Assembly: GCF_000236705.1 (NCBI RefSeq)
Contig: NC_016599.1
Coordinates: 3,658,001 to 3,722,000 of the forward strand
DNA from: Owenweeksia hongkongensis DSM 17368
Lineage (GTDB): Bacteria; Bacteroidota; Bacteroidia; Flavobacteriales; Schleiferiaceae
Direction: 5' to 3'
DNA length: 64,000 nucleotides
Part shown: piece after piece, positions 24,001 to 33,500 of the stretch
How positions within the stretch are numbered: position 1 is the first letter of the stretch
Layout of the letters: every line of letters begins with the position of its first letter
Notes under the pieces: generated by a model
The model's input: only the letters and a program-made list of their open reading frames with translations
Told to the model about the DNA's origin: nothing
Databases searched by the model: none
Translations under genes and position numbers: made by a program

Positions 24001-26438
24001 TTGGGCGACCAGGCATAAGTATAAGGAGCAGTTCCTCCTGTAGGAGTGGCCGAAAGAAATGCGGTGTCGGTATAACAAATAGTTTGGTCTGGCCCAGCGT
24101 TTACTGAAAGGGGAGGTGTTACTGTAATTTCAAAATCGGTAGTGTCCGAACAACCAGCTGAATCAGTAACAATTACTGAAACAGTGGTGGTCGTGGTAAT
24201 TCCCGTAAGGGAAAGAGAATCAGTGGTTCCTTGTACACCGGCTGATCCTGAAGTAAACCACTCCCAGCTATAAGGTGTATTTCCACCTTGCACAGTAGCT
24301 CTTACTCCAAAATCACTATTGTAGCAAATTAGTGTGTCGGGGATGAGATCTAATGTTGGTATTTCCCAAAAGGAAAGCTCCATCGTGTCGGTATCTGTCC
24401 CACATCGGTTCGTAATTGTGTATACCAATTGATAGGTTCCGTAAGCAGTAAAGTCTATTTCTGGAAACTCAGAGCTTACGTTGGTTCCATTTATAAATGT
24501 CCAACCGGTATTTGGGTAAATGTCCCATTGATGCGAGAGCAGCGGGGCAAGGCTATCATATTTTGTAGGTGCAAATAGTGGATTGGAAATATCGATGGTT
24601 TGGAGTCCACAAAAATCCTGTTCGGGCTCCATAACTAATGATGGAGCGTTGCCCACATTTATTATTCTGGAAAATGATGCCGAGCCGCACATATTATTGG
24701 CGGTAACGGTGATGGAGTAGTTTCCCGCTTCATAAAAGTAAGCTTCAAATATGGAGTCAGTGGGAGAGGAAAGTAGGGTGTGCCCAGTGGCTGGCGAGAT
24801 GTCCCATTGCAAATCGGAGGTGTCGCATAAGCTAATGAGGTGATTCAAATAATGCCCTTTGACCGTATCGGGGACGCAGAGGGTATCTGCTATAAGCTCA
24901 AAATCAGGATCAGGAATAGAATCTACACAAATCACCATTTCCATAGTGTCTACCTCGCATCCTGCCTGGTTTCCCACATATTGTTTTACGGTATAATACC
25001 CTTTGCGCTGAAAAAGCACTTCCAATTGTTCAGAACCCGGAATCCAGTTTCCTGGGTAGGGATCATTAAAGGTTGCTCCCAAATTACCATTTTGAAGAGT
25101 GAAGGTGGAAGGTGAGATTTCCCAAACTAAAAGTACGTTGGTGTCGCAGCCTGTCAGTGCATTTTGGCTACCCCAAGATGCATCATTAATAAGGGCAACA
25201 TTTCCAATACAAATTCTTTCTGGAGCTTCAAAAGCAGCAGTGGGAGGATCAGAAATATAAATAGGCTCAACCGTAGCAGCAGAGTGTGGCTGACATGGGG
25301 TTTGGGCCGTGATTTTTACCATAAAGGCATCATTAAAACTCACACTTTGATAGCCGCAACTGGGCTCAAAAAATGTGTGTCCGATACTATCTGGTGGCGG
25401 GTGATTATAATACTGGGGTGGCGAACCATCGTTTACTTCTACTACATAAATAGTTCCCGGAGGATTGGACTGGTAGCCTGTTACCGGAAACCAAAAGGTA
25501 ATTCCTGTACTGTCGCGAGGTAAGCACTTAATATTGTTTCCCTGAGTACTCAATCCTACACTGGGGTTAGAACCATAAAACACCAATACCGTATCATGAC
25601 TAGGGCAGCCATTGGCACCAAAAAGAGTAAGAACAACTTCGTATTGCCCAATATTTGGGAAAGCGTGAGCCATGGCTGGTGAAGGAAAGGTAGTTCCGGT
25701 TTGAACAGCACTGCCATCGCCAAAATCTATAGAGTAGGATGTGTAGGTAGATGAATTAGTGGTGGTGTAAAAGTTAAAAGTTGAATTAGCAGGAACACAG
25801 CGAGAGTAGGTGAGCTTGCCATCAAAAACGATGGGCGATCCTTGGGCGGCCAGATTAGTGGTGGGTGTACCCATTACAACAAAATCTTGGGTGGCCGAAT
25901 CAAGGCAACTACCATTTTGGTAATAATAGGTTATAGTATGAGTTCCGGTTTCTGCTGCGGCAGGGTCAAATGAATTACCCGATATTCCGGAGCCAGTGAA
26001 ATAGCCGCCACCAGGAAAAGCTCCATCTATTATATAAGGAGCATCGCTATCACAAAATAAAGTATCGGAGGGTGATAGCGCCACTGCGGTTGGGCTTCCC
26101 ACTATCACTGTAATTTGACGGCCATCTAAATTAGGGTCTGAGGGCGAATTTATGGTAGCAGTGTATGTGCCAGCGCTAGAGTAAGTTATGCTGTGCGAAC
26201 CAGCTCCACTTGCCGTTGCCGGGCTACCACCGCTAAATGTCCATGAATAAGAACCACTGCCATTGCTCACCGAAAAGGCGGCAACATTATCTGTGGGGTG
26301 GCAAAGTAGCACAGTGTCATTATTAGCAGCAGGGCTTATAACTAATGAAGATTGACCAAAGCTTACTGCGCAGAGTAAAATTTGAATACTGGTTAAAAAG
26401 AGCTTTCCCAGGTAGATTTGTGGTTTAGTATCTCTCAT
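15036..26438 (-). CDS. Giant PKD-repeat adhesin with T9SS type B C-terminal domain
   Basis: A 3800-residue cell-surface protein. A signal peptide (about residues 1-29, ending SFGQ) is followed by dozens of PKD/immunoglobulin-like domains, many with paired cysteines and the WDFGDG or WxVxxS signature. The last 100 residues (FTPNAFAPDLAG ... YGTVTLIR) are the gliding-motility-associated type B T9SS sorting domain. The middle contains four tandem copies of a five-PKD cassette of about 446 residues; the C-terminal third has more classical FGDG PKD repeats. Such proteins act in adhesion, gliding or predation on surfaces. It is the first gene before PorP/SprF, with overlapping ends. No catalytic domain was recognised. 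Confidence 0.92.
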   Translation of the reverse strand: MRDTKPQIYLGKLFLTSIQILLCAVSFGQSSLVISPAANNDTVLLCHPTDNVAAFSVSNGSGSYSWTFSGGSPATASGAGSHSITYSSAGTYTATINSPSDPNLDGRQITVIVGSPTAVALSPSDTLFCDSDAPYIIDGAFPGGGYFTGSGISGNSFDPAAAETGTHTITYYYQNGSCLDSATQDFVVMGTPTTNLAAQGSPIVFDGKLTYSRCVPANSTFNFYTTTNSSTYTSYSIDFGDGSAVQTGTTFPSPAMAHAFPNIGQYEVVLTLFGANGCPSHDTVLVFYGSNPSVGLSTQGNNIKCLPRDSTGITFWFPVTGYQSNPPGTIYVVEVNDGSPPQYYNHPPPDSIGHTFFEPSCGYQSVSFNDAFMVKITAQTPCQPHSAATVEPIYISDPPTAAFEAPERICIGNVALINDASWGSQNALTGCDTNVLLVWEISPSTFTLQNGNLGATFNDPYPGNWIPGSEQLEVLFQRKGYYTVKQYVGNQAGCEVDTMEMVICVDSIPDPDFELIADTLCVPDTVKGHYLNHLISLCDTSDLQWDISPATGHTLLSSPTDSIFEAYFYEAGNYSITVTANNMCGSASFSRIINVGNAPSLVMEPEQDFCGLQTIDISNPLFAPTKYDSLAPLLSHQWDIYPNTGWTFINGTNVSSEFPEIDFTAYGTYQLVYTITNRCGTDTDTMELSFWEIPTLDLIPDTLICYNSDFGVRATVQGGNTPYSWEWFTSGSAGVQGTTDSLSLTGITTTTTVSVIVTDSAGCSDTTDFEITVTPPLSVNAGPDQTICYTDTAFLSATPTGGTAPYTYAWSPNIGLNDSTLQSPFRTPLDSTVAYTVTITDAKGCTATDQVIINVTPLIDLDAGPDFTLCHDSILYPLTSQSHNGGVWNGPGVSAGNFDPIAAGLGTHKLYYNYIDAGGCAYLDSLEITVISIPEANFSLSQFAGCSILETQVYDSSTVGVSHFWYVDGVLTSNQAAPFFSLINNSNTTDRIVTIKLIITAGTGCKDSIQKTVTVYPNPQAVINTPASICANDSVQISSGSVFKGTAKYEWYAPGNVSISNDTIAAPYFGFPDNQSGIDSVYTIGLIVTSIDRCTDTIQQNIIIYSRPVADFGLPANACAPIGINPINASLGSGLNYNWTVSPSVTITGANSANPTFNFPAVATDSAVYTIDLYISDDNGCINTTSKTYTVYPLPTADYTTSVNDSCGPMVVNFHNWSTSNISSQFLKDLSIDWDFGNGQTSNDSLPVVTFLNNGVNDTNYVVTLTVTNQFGCTDVLIDTITVHPDPFAGISAKYWAGCAPFSIDTSAVTAVSSPNANLNYIWIVTDMSGNLLKTDTGLYSLSYILATDGDSVNLRLITTSPYGCLNDTLDAMFYTIQNPTANFALLPDSGCSPLTITMSDSSTTGVLHDWFINGNLFSQAISPSLTLVNNSHTQDSIAEIKLVIMSGTGCIDSATEYVTIHPRPLANFSIAANSCPADTLTATNNTIGKGTLSYSWSVNSSAVWVSNPSDSTPSFGFPDNQSGTDSVYTITLISTSEDGCTDTTTQNVTIFARPVANFNLPAAACAPFTLNPTDSSTGNNVSYSWSISPSVPGSNLATASPSFNLPITTNDSVQYTISLSLTDANGCTDTISHKYTVHPVSTSGFTMTVADTCGPHAIKFTNTSTPNQAGMDRSSMNFYWNFGNGQGSTDSIPSTTYSNNGTKDTTYYISLYVVNAFGCDDLYEDSITIHPDPVADINFNSTVSCAPFVIDSTVVNAVSYSSANSQYNWRVLDTKGNVISTFSGINAVNHTITAAADTVILELTAVSPFGCSTDTATKLFYTIENPVAKFIPVPAQACSPATVTVLDSSSVGANKSWYVNGQFFASGNNPVFNFVNNSIIQDSIITIKVVVEAGTGCKDSVEHQVTIYPKPIADFSIAANSCPGDTLVATNASTGRAPLRYIWTISSSAVWVSDTAALNPSFGFPDNQSGFDSTYTITLITYTADGCSDTTTNDVTIFARPVADFSLPANACSPEILSPTDLSSGNNINYNWTITPSVIATGLNTSTPQFELPLSTNDSVQYTIHLALTDTNGCVDSITKYYTVYPKPTAGFTLSTADTCSPYNANFSNTSLTNQSGMGPGTMTFTWDLGNGQTSTDSIPTTAYTNAGNTDTTYYITLTVTNAFGCSDTISDSITIHPDPVADINFSSTVSCAPFVIDSSVVNAISYSSANSQYNWRILDTQGNVISTFSGLNNVSHIITAPADTVILELTAVSPFGCKTDTATQVFYTIENPVAKFTPVPAQACSPVTVSVLDSSSTGANKSWYVNGLFYASGNNPVFNFVNNSITQDSIISIKVVVEAGTGCKDSVEQRVTIYPKPIADFSIAANSCPGDTLVATNASTGKAPLSYSWTISSSAVWVSDTAALNPSFGFPDNQSGFDSTYTITLITYTADGCSDTIANDVTIFARPVADFSLPANACSPEILSPTDLSSGNNINYNWSITPSVMATGLNTSTPQFDLPLSTNDSVQYTIHLALTDTNGCVDSITKYYTVYPKPMAGFTPSNNDSCGPFTVSFANTSSPNQAGMTRADMSFFWDFGNGQTSTDSVPTVVYNNIGLQDSTYFVQLIATNAWGCSDTISDSITVHPDPIVSYTLTTASDCAPFEIDTTVITHTHHGAANSGYTWDFVDVNTGLVVQSFSNSDSINYALALPGDSIILRTVAYSPYGCKIDTVETLLFALGNSLPGFVASAYDGCSPLTVNFTDTVPGFNTWSWLVDGQLVSSIQNPTYTFTNTSTTADSTYKVQMIATTGLGCTDTVTQYITVFAQMVPSFNVAPNCKGDTTYFTNTTQSIDTIINWSWDFGDGQTDSTESPSHRYANPGVYIVNMSATNVHGCVAGQIDTVTIYPRPVANFVANSACGNDTLCKDQSFTLQDSSTIATLGGSITAWSWDIDADGTIEYTTQNPLHTFTAIGNYPIRLIVTSQYGCTDTILRTVEVNEIPVAYFTIDSATGCGPVTTTVTDSSFGNIDTHYWEVYTKNPSGAKTTIFTSYQVNPGTLPTFLPKFTADTTYYISYTVSNCCGSYTHTDSLVLTSIPIASMIPSVTQGCNPLTVNFQLDGPVSGQPEYLIIDYGDGNVDTLYQFYQINTVGDTVWVWGQPSHTFRNPNVQDTTYTVKLTTVNKCGDSTVTADILVYPTNAQAFINASPAQGCAPLTVTLKDASYGGINTSWCLDYDTATGTCNQPTALGDSIVYTYNTPGTYVVAQFVNDGCSLDTAFKIITVYPSPTAAFVHTTPACEDGTVFFTDQSTTNSSGISGYVWDFGDGHTSFLQNPVHQYTSSGTFTACMVVMTAGGCMDSVCKTVTIYAKPEVKFSGTNECLNEQPITFFDSSSVAHGQIISTLWKFGDGNTSVSANPIHTYANPGMYTVTLIHGSSYGCIDSSTQVVNVFPTATADFEPGRSFGKACGAPQSFGFTNLSTNAAGYYWDFDYNGNRGQNTSTLTNPGFIFQQEGVYTVMLIATNTNGCSDTMTKDVIIRPFPKAGFRGNNFEGCAPLTVDFTDTTVYNFAQGGIVDWVWDFGDGTTASGTPNVTHTYTVPGNYAVSLLVENDGGCIDTILLNNYIDVLATPYAGFDAQKIDAKTYKFKNQTKFINGSTTFEWDFGDGNTSTEFEPEHRYNVNLLGNDYEFEVCLKTANAEGCGDTICTPIKLTGYDLFTPNAFAPDLAGAGAAQYFLPAGHSMKTYHLYIFDEWGNIIFESTSLDESGIPNEPWDGKHMETGTELPLGAYVWKIDAVFTDGTIWEGHSYGKKRKNYGTVTLIR
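18279..19622 (-). repeat. Five-PKD cassette, copy 4
   Basis: The last complete copy of a roughly 1340-bp unit encoding five PKD domains, starting at the VAKFTPVPAQACSP domain. Much of it is nearly identical to copy 3 at DNA level (offset 1341 bases, exactly 447 codons). Its last domains have diverged, and a partial extra first-domain copy (GFVASAYDGCSP) follows. Confidence 0.85.
19623..20962 (-). repeat. Five-PKD cassette, copy 3
   Basis: Starts at VAKFIPVPAQACSP. Domain order is the same as in the other copies: AQACSP-type, IAANSCPGD-type with FGFPDNQSG, LPANACSP-type, DTCSP-type, and SSTVSCAP-type. Near-identical to copy 4 over long stretches. Confidence 0.85.
20963..22301 (-). repeat. Five-PKD cassette, copy 2
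   Basis: Starts at TANFALLPDSGCSP. Same five-domain order, with more substitutions than copies 3 and 4, but the fourth and fifth domains (DTCGP and SSTVSCAP types) are very close to copy 3. Confidence 0.8.
22302..23640 (-). repeat. Five-PKD cassette, copy 1
   Basis: Starts at EANFSLSQFAGCS. The most diverged copy, but domain order and length are kept (FGFPDNQSG in the second domain, LPANACAP in the third, NDSCGP in the fourth, WAGCAP in the fifth). Confidence 0.75.
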
Positions 26439-27192
26439 GGTTTCTCGGTGAGTTTTGGTTCTTTTTTATGAACCAATCAAACTTTTATAAGCAAAAGCTT
26501 CATTTTTTTGGTTGGAGAGAAGATGAGTGAAAGTAGGGGAGTGAGTAATTTCATGACATAGAATTTTAACGATTTCTAATACGGTCAAATTTAACTGAAA
26601 CAAGACATGGAATCCTAATAATTAGGTAGTTACAATGTTGTTTGTAAGCATATTCTTTCAATAGTTACAAAGTGGTATTATGCAGATGGATTTGGTAGTG
26701 AACCTGTAGTACTATAATTTTTTCAACATAATTTTTTTGAAAAAAAGATGTTGAAGCTTGATTTTATTCTTGATAAGTGAATTCCCCAAATTGTGGAATT
26801 TGTGGAAAATCTACATCTCTAACTATGTCAATATCACTTAAAAACCTTAGGTGTGTTTCTAACTTTGTATGTATTGTATTTACTAGTCCGAAAAGCGGTG
26901 TTTTCGACCTATTTTTTCCTATTTGTGACTTTTTTCTACAATTTCCGCATCATGGGGTCAAATCCCTTGTGAAATAGGGCTTTGGCAACTTTTTTATATT
27001 TTTTTTAAACTTTTTTGTTGATAAAATGTAATAACGCATTTTTCATTGTCTATAAAGGTTTCTTTTGGGGTGTTTGCAGAAAAAGTTATAATGTAACTCA
27101 ATGTTCGTTTTTGTGATTTTTGTGTTTTAATAGTTTGGTTGTCAATCTTTTATATATTTGACGCGTCACAAAAACTCAAAATTCACTCATTT
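26439..27192. other. Long AT-rich divergent intergenic region
   Basis: About 750 bases between the two divergent giant surface-protein genes (with a small peptide gene at its right end). It is strongly AT-rich with many T tracts. On the minus strand TAAATTTG (26586-26593) matches the -7 consensus but lacks an evident -33 element; on the plus strand TAACTTTG (26860-26867) matches as well. No convincing gene or structured RNA was found. Confidence 0.5.
27134..27160 (+). promoter_or_regulatory. Bacteroidetes-type promoter
   Basis: TTTG at 27134-27137 and TATATTTG at 27153-27160 (a full TAnnTTTG match) are separated by 15 bases, slightly short. The spot lies 33 bases before a small peptide ATG, and it may also drive the SprB-repeat giant. 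Confidence 0.6.
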
Positions 27193-27357
27193 ATGAAACG
27201 TTACTCCACACTTCTTTTATTGGCTTGTTGGTTGGTATTGCTATATGTAGTTAGCACCATTACTTTTGCGACCCTTGAATCGGTAAAATCTGATTCGCCA
27301 AAATCGCTCACATCTCAAAACTCACAGATATTACATAAGCCGGGTGGCAATTTTTAA
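27193..27357 (+). CDS. Small exported or membrane peptide (54 aa)
   Basis: A short reading frame starting MKRYSTLLLLACWLVLLYVV: a basic N-terminus, a hydrophobic core of about 18 residues, then a polar tail ending HKPGGNF. This is the layout of a signal peptide or single membrane anchor. It has a good promoter 33 bases upstream and lies 165 bases before the SprB-repeat giant. I do not recognise a family. It could be a real small protein or a chance frame in a long leader; the promoter and the signal-like start favour the former. Confidence 0.45.
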   Translation: MKRYSTLLLLACWLVLLYVVSTITFATLESVKSDSPKSLTSQNSQILHKPGGNF

Positions 27358-27522
27358 TTGCTAGCATGTAATCCTTTTTTGGAAAATTGATTTGAAAACT
27401 CATTTCCAAGTTTGTGAATTGCATATACCTGTCCTGCTAGATGTTGGTTAAAACTTTCGACACATAATGAAACATTAAAAAGATACTTATGTATCCACAC
27501 AACTCTATTTGCCAAGTCGCTC

Positions 27523-30500
27523 ATGAAGAGAATTGAAACATCTTCGAAACAGATACTACTTACTATTGTTACTCTATTCTTAAGCACGGTAACTTTTGCC
27601 TCACATATTGTTGGTGGAGAAATGTCATACAAATGTTTGGGAAATGATTATTACCAAATCACGCTTAGGTATTATCGTGACTGTGGTGGAGTAGTTATGC
27701 CACCATCTACGGATATTGAAATAGCAAACCCCTCAGGCACCATCATTCAAACCCACAATGTTCCAAAAGGACCATCTTCGTTTTTAAATGTAAATCAGCC
27801 GGGATGTGGACAGCCAACCCCTGCTATTTGTATTGAAACTGCGGAGTACGTGGTGGACAGTGCGTATCTACCTGGTGGTTTAGCTTCTTATACTATATAT
27901 AATCAGGAATGCTGTAGAAATAACAATGTAGACAATATTGCAAACGCCTGGAAAACAGGAGCTACATTTCCGGCCTATTTATATCCTTCTTCTACGCTAG
28001 GGTGTAATAGCAGTCCTACCTTTGGAGCGTATCCACCAGTAGCTATTCCTGTAAATGTTCCATTAAGCGTTCCTATAAATGCGTCTGACGTTGATGGGGA
28101 TTCCCTGTTTTTTCAATTATGCTCCCCTTTGAATGATGCTACACCTTCGTCCCCTTTTAGCAGTGTTTCTTTTGCACCAGGATATTCTTCAAATAATATG
28201 GTGCCTTCAAGCCCGGCATTTAGCATAGACCCAGCTACGGGAATTCTATCGGGTACACCTAACCAGCTTGGAAAATTTGCGATTGGGATTTGTGTAAATG
28301 AATATAGAAATGGAGTTCTGATTGGCAAAGTGCGTAGAGATTATCAATTTACAGTAATCACACCTTGGTCTTTATTTGGAACTATTACCGCCCAAACTGA
28401 TGCTGGCTGTGGTAGTGGAGGATCGGCTACCGTTACCGCTGCAGGAGCTTCTGGCCCATATACTTATAACTGGTCAAATAATGCTACTACTGCCACTGCT
28501 AATAACCTTTCCGTAGGAACGCATACAGTTATTGTTTCCAATGGAAGTTGCAGTGATACTGCCTCTGTGGTAATAAAAGGAGGAGCATCATTTACTACGA
28601 ACGTTACTAACCAGACAACATTAGCTTGTGGGGCTACCACAGGTGCTTCTGCTACAATTTCAATAAATGGAGGTGTGCCACCTTACAATGTTGTATGGCC
28701 AAGTGGCCCTGGGGGTTTGACCAACAATCAACTCAACTTGGGTGCAAATAAGGTGGCTGTAACGGATAATGCAAATTGTACGGATACAGTGACAATCATG
28801 ATTACTCAGGGTGGAGCCGGAGTGACAGTCAGCGTTGACTCTATAAAAGCGACTAGCTGTGCTACTGCTGCCAATGGTTACGTTTCCTTATTGGGAAATG
28901 GAGGTGCCGCACCTTATACTTTTACATGGAGCGATTCAACCACCGCTTCTACCAGAACAAATCTGCTTCCTGGGAATTATGGCGTGAAAGTGACTGATGC
29001 TAATGGATGCTCAGATAGTGTTTCCATAAGTGTACCTGCTGGAGCAGGTCTTACACTTAGTTGGGACTCCATTCAAAGTATTAGTTGTCCTGGGGGATCA
29101 AACGGATACTTGAAACCATTAGTTTCAGGAGGGGCAGCTCCCTACAGTTTTTTATGGAATACAAATGCTTCTACTTCCGCTTTGGGAGGCTTATCATCCG
29201 GCACATATATTCTTACTGTAACCGATGTCTTTGGGTGTGTTGAAAGCATAGCTCATGATTTTCTAGACCCCGATAGTTTGACTTTAAGCTTGAATCATAT
29301 TGAAGATCCTTCTTGTCATAACGCATTTGATGGAGCAATACATGTTGGTATCTCCGGGGGAACAGCCCCTTATAATATCCTCTGGAATACCAGCAATACG
29401 AGCTCTACTCTGAACAACCTCCCTAGCGGAAACTACAGCGTCACTGTGACCGATAGTCGAGGTTGTTCTCTTTCTGCAAATTATATGCTTGCCAATCCAG
29501 ATAGTTTGTGGTTGAGCTTTAAAACCATACAAACTATTTCATGTAATGGAGGTATTGATGCAGCAGTAGAAGTGGAAGTGAATGGCGGATCAACACCATA
29601 TGTGTATAGTTGGAGTAATAGCGTTCAATCCGCATTAAACAATAATTTAAGTGCAGGTACTTACTCTGTGTCAGTAACAGATAGTGCAGGTTGTATAGCG
29701 TCAGCTCAATATATAGTAACTGAACCTTCAGCTTTGAGTATCCATTTAGATAGTGTAGAGGTAGCATCCTGCGGTTTACCAAATGGGGCAGCATCTATTA
29801 CTGTAACTGGAGGAACTGCTCCATATGCCGTTGTTTGGAGTAACTCTATGATGGGATCTTCGATAGCTGGAGTAGCCAGCGGTAACTATACAGCAGTTGT
29901 AACAGATGCACTTGGCTGTCAAGATAGCCTACAGGTATTTGTTCCAAGTACTTCAAACGTTGCCCTTAGAGTGGATAGCGTTTTCCAACCATCATGTGGG
30001 GTGCCTAACGGATATGTTGGAGTTTCAGTTGGTGGTGGAGTGGCACCATACAGCTACACATGGAGCAATGGAGGAAGCTCCACTTCGTCATCAGGACTTT
30101 CTTCAGGTACTTATACCATTATTGTAAAGGACTCTAAAGATTGTGAAGACAGTGTATCCGTGAATTTAGTGGCTACAACGACACCATCCATTTCTTTTCA
30201 AACAACAAAAGATCCCACTTGCAATGGTAACAATGGCGAATTGTCAATTGCGATTTTGGGAGGCCAAGCTCCGTATACAGTTTTGTGGAATACAAATGAT
30301 ACGAGTAGAGCTCTTAGTAACCTAGCAGCTGGTACTTATGGAGTGACAGTTACAGATGGCAATGGATGTATGGTTGCTTCGCAGTATACTTTGGTTACAC
30401 CAACTCCACTCGTGCTAAACTTAGATACTTTGGCCGCAGCCACTTGTGGCAATCAGAATGGAATGGCCTCAATTTCTGTTTCAGGAGGTACGGCTCCATA

Positions 30501-33500
30501 TTACGTAACATGGAGTAATAGCCAACAAGGAAGTCAAATTTCAGGGTTAGCCGCGGGAACCTACACCGCTTATGTTACCGATTCAATAGGTTGCATAGAT
30601 AGTATTTCTGTTGAGGTACAAAATCTATCTGGCTTTTCAGCTTCTTTAGATACCACTGTTTTACCATCTTGTTTTGGTGGGAGTGATGGCTTTGCAAAAG
30701 TACTGCCTCAAGGGGGGCAGGCACCGTACACATTTATCTGGAGCAATGGCTCCACTTCGGATACGGCCATGGGTTTAGCTGCTGGAAACTATCACGTAAT
30801 TGTACAAGATGCTATAGGGTGTGGGGATAGCATCAATTTTCTATTATATTCGCCAAATCAATTGCAGGTAGCTGTAGATACAATTCAAAACCCATCTTGT
30901 TTTGGTGGTAATGACGGAATACTTTCAATTGACATTTCGGGTGGAAACGCCCCTTATAATATTCTCTGGAGTACCAGCGATACGGTCTCTACTCTGAACA
31001 ACCTCGGTAGCGGAAGCTATGGAGTAACGGTTACCGACAGCCGGGGTTGTTCTACTACAGCAAGCTTTACTTTATCTAATCCTGATAGCTTACAGATTGT
31101 TCTCAAAAATCAGCAAAATGTAAGTTGCCATGGTGGAAATGACGGTGCAATCGATGTTTCTGTAAAAGGCGGAACAGCTCCTTATTCACTATTATGGAAT
31201 AACAGTCAAGTGGATAGCTCTCTAGCCAATCTTACAACTGGAACATACACGCTGGTTTTGACTGATGCCAATGGATGCTCAAGTCAGGCAAGCTTTATTA
31301 TCACTGAACCACAAGCTCTGTCAGTAGTGGTGGATAGTGTTTCATCAGAAACCTGTGGTCAGCAAAATGGAAGGGCATCTATATCTGTAAATGGAGGCAC
31401 AGCTCCCTATTCCATCCTCTGGAACACCAAGCAATCTGCACCTTCCATTCAAGGCTTATCAGCAGGTACTTATAATGCTGTAGTTACCGATGCTAATGGT
31501 TGCTCGGATAGTGTTCAAGTGATGGTACAGGGCGCTACAAACGTAGCTCTTAGTTTGGATAGTGTTTTCCAACCCTCATGTGGAGCTCCCAATGGATATA
31601 TTGAGGTTTCAGTTGGTGGTGGAGTAGCGCCATACAGTTACACTTGGAGCAATGGAGGAATCACCGCTTCGTCATCAGGGCTAGGTGCAGGTAACTATTT
31701 AATTAGAGTGCAAGATGCCAACGGTTGTGAGGATAGTGTTATGGTAAATTTAGCATCAGCTACTGCTCCGGCATTAGCATTTCAAACCACTACTCACCCT
31801 ACATGTGGAGGTGCTGATGGCGAATTGTCAATTGCAATTTCAGGAGGGCAAGCTCCGTATACAATTTTGTGGAATACAAATGATACGAGTAGAGCTCTTA
31901 GTAACCTAGCAGCTGGTACTTATGGAGTGACAGTTACAGATGGCAATGGATGTATGGTTGCTTCGCAGTATACTTTGGTTACACCAACTCCACTCGTGCT
32001 AAACTTAGATACTTTGGCCGCAGCCACTTGTGGCAATCAAAATGGAATGGCCTCAGTTTCTGTTTCAGGAGGTACGGCTCCATATTCCGTAACATGGAGT
32101 AATAGCCAATTGGGGAGTCAAATTACTGGATTAGCAGCAGGAACCTACACCGCTTATGTTTCCGACTCTATAGGTTGCACAGATAGTATTTCTGTTCAGG
32201 TACAAAACTTATCTGGCTTTTCGGCTTCTTTAGATACCACTGTTTTACCATCTTGTTTTGGTGGGAGTGATGGTTTTGCAAAAGTGCTGCCTCAAGGTGG
32301 AAATGCACCGTATACATTTACCTGGAGCAATGGCTCCATTTCGGATACGACCATGGGTCTGGCTGCTGGAAACTATTACGTAATTGTACAAGATGCTATA
32401 GGATGTGAGGATAGTATAAATTTTCTATTGACATCACCAGCACCACTGCAGGTAAGTAGTGATAGCCTTCAAAACCCATCTTGTTTTGGTGGTAATGATG
32501 GAATACTTTCAATTGACATTTCGGGTGGAAACGCCCCTTATAATATTCTCTGGAGTACCAGCGATACGGTCTCTACTCTGAACAACCTCGGTAGCGGAAG
32601 CTATGGAGTAACGGTTACCGACAGCCGGGGTTGTTCTACTACAGCAAGCTTTACTTTATCTAATCCTGATAGCTTACAGATTGTTCTCAAAAATCAGCAA
32701 AGTGTAAGTTGCCATGGTGGAAATGACGGTGCAATCGATGTTTCTGTAAAAGGCGGAACAGCTCCTTATTCACTATTATGGAATAACAGTCAAGTGGATA
32801 GCTCTCTAGCCAATCTTACAGCAGGAACATACACGCTGGTTTTGACTGATGCCAATGGATGCTCAAGTCAGGCAAGCTTTATTATCACTGAACCACAAGC
32901 TCTGTCAGTAGTGGTGGATAGTGTTTCATCAGAAACCTGTGGCCAGCAAAATGGAACAGCATCAATATCTGTAAGTGGTGGAACAGCTCCTTATTCAATT
33001 CTTTGGAACACCAATCAAGTTACACCTTCAGTCCAAGGATTATCTGCTGGAACTTATAATGCTGTAGTTACCGATGCTAATGGTTGCTCGGATAGTGTTC
33101 AAGTTTCTGTAGCAGGGGGTGGTAATTTTAGCTTAAGCTTAGACTCTTCTTCAGCTCCGCTTTGCGCAGGTACTAATACAGGTTTTGCAAAGGTTGATAT
33201 TACTGGAGGTACAGCGCCTTTTAGTTATAACTGGAGTAACGGATCTACCTCTGATACTGCTCATGGTCTTTCTGGTGGTTTCAATTATGTTTTAGTTTCT
33301 GATGCTTTGGGATGCAATGACAGCCTTGCGGTAAACCTTTCAAGCCCTGACTCATTAGAAATTGAATTACAAAGTATTGATCATGCTTTATGCAATGGTC
33401 TTTCCGGGAGTATTTCAATAAACGTAAAAGGAGGCGAGGCCCCATATTCCATTAATTGGAGCAATAATGTTAGTGGACAGACCTTATTAAACGTAAAACC

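Noticed and set aside
26777-26977. Open frame of 66 codons in the AT-rich region between the giant genes
   Set aside because: Needs a non-ATG start, has no family features and low-complexity composition.
18279-33110. CRISPR-like or transposon repeats
   Set aside because: The repeats are in-frame protein repeats with periods of about 1340 and 1584 bases and no short direct repeat/spacer pattern.
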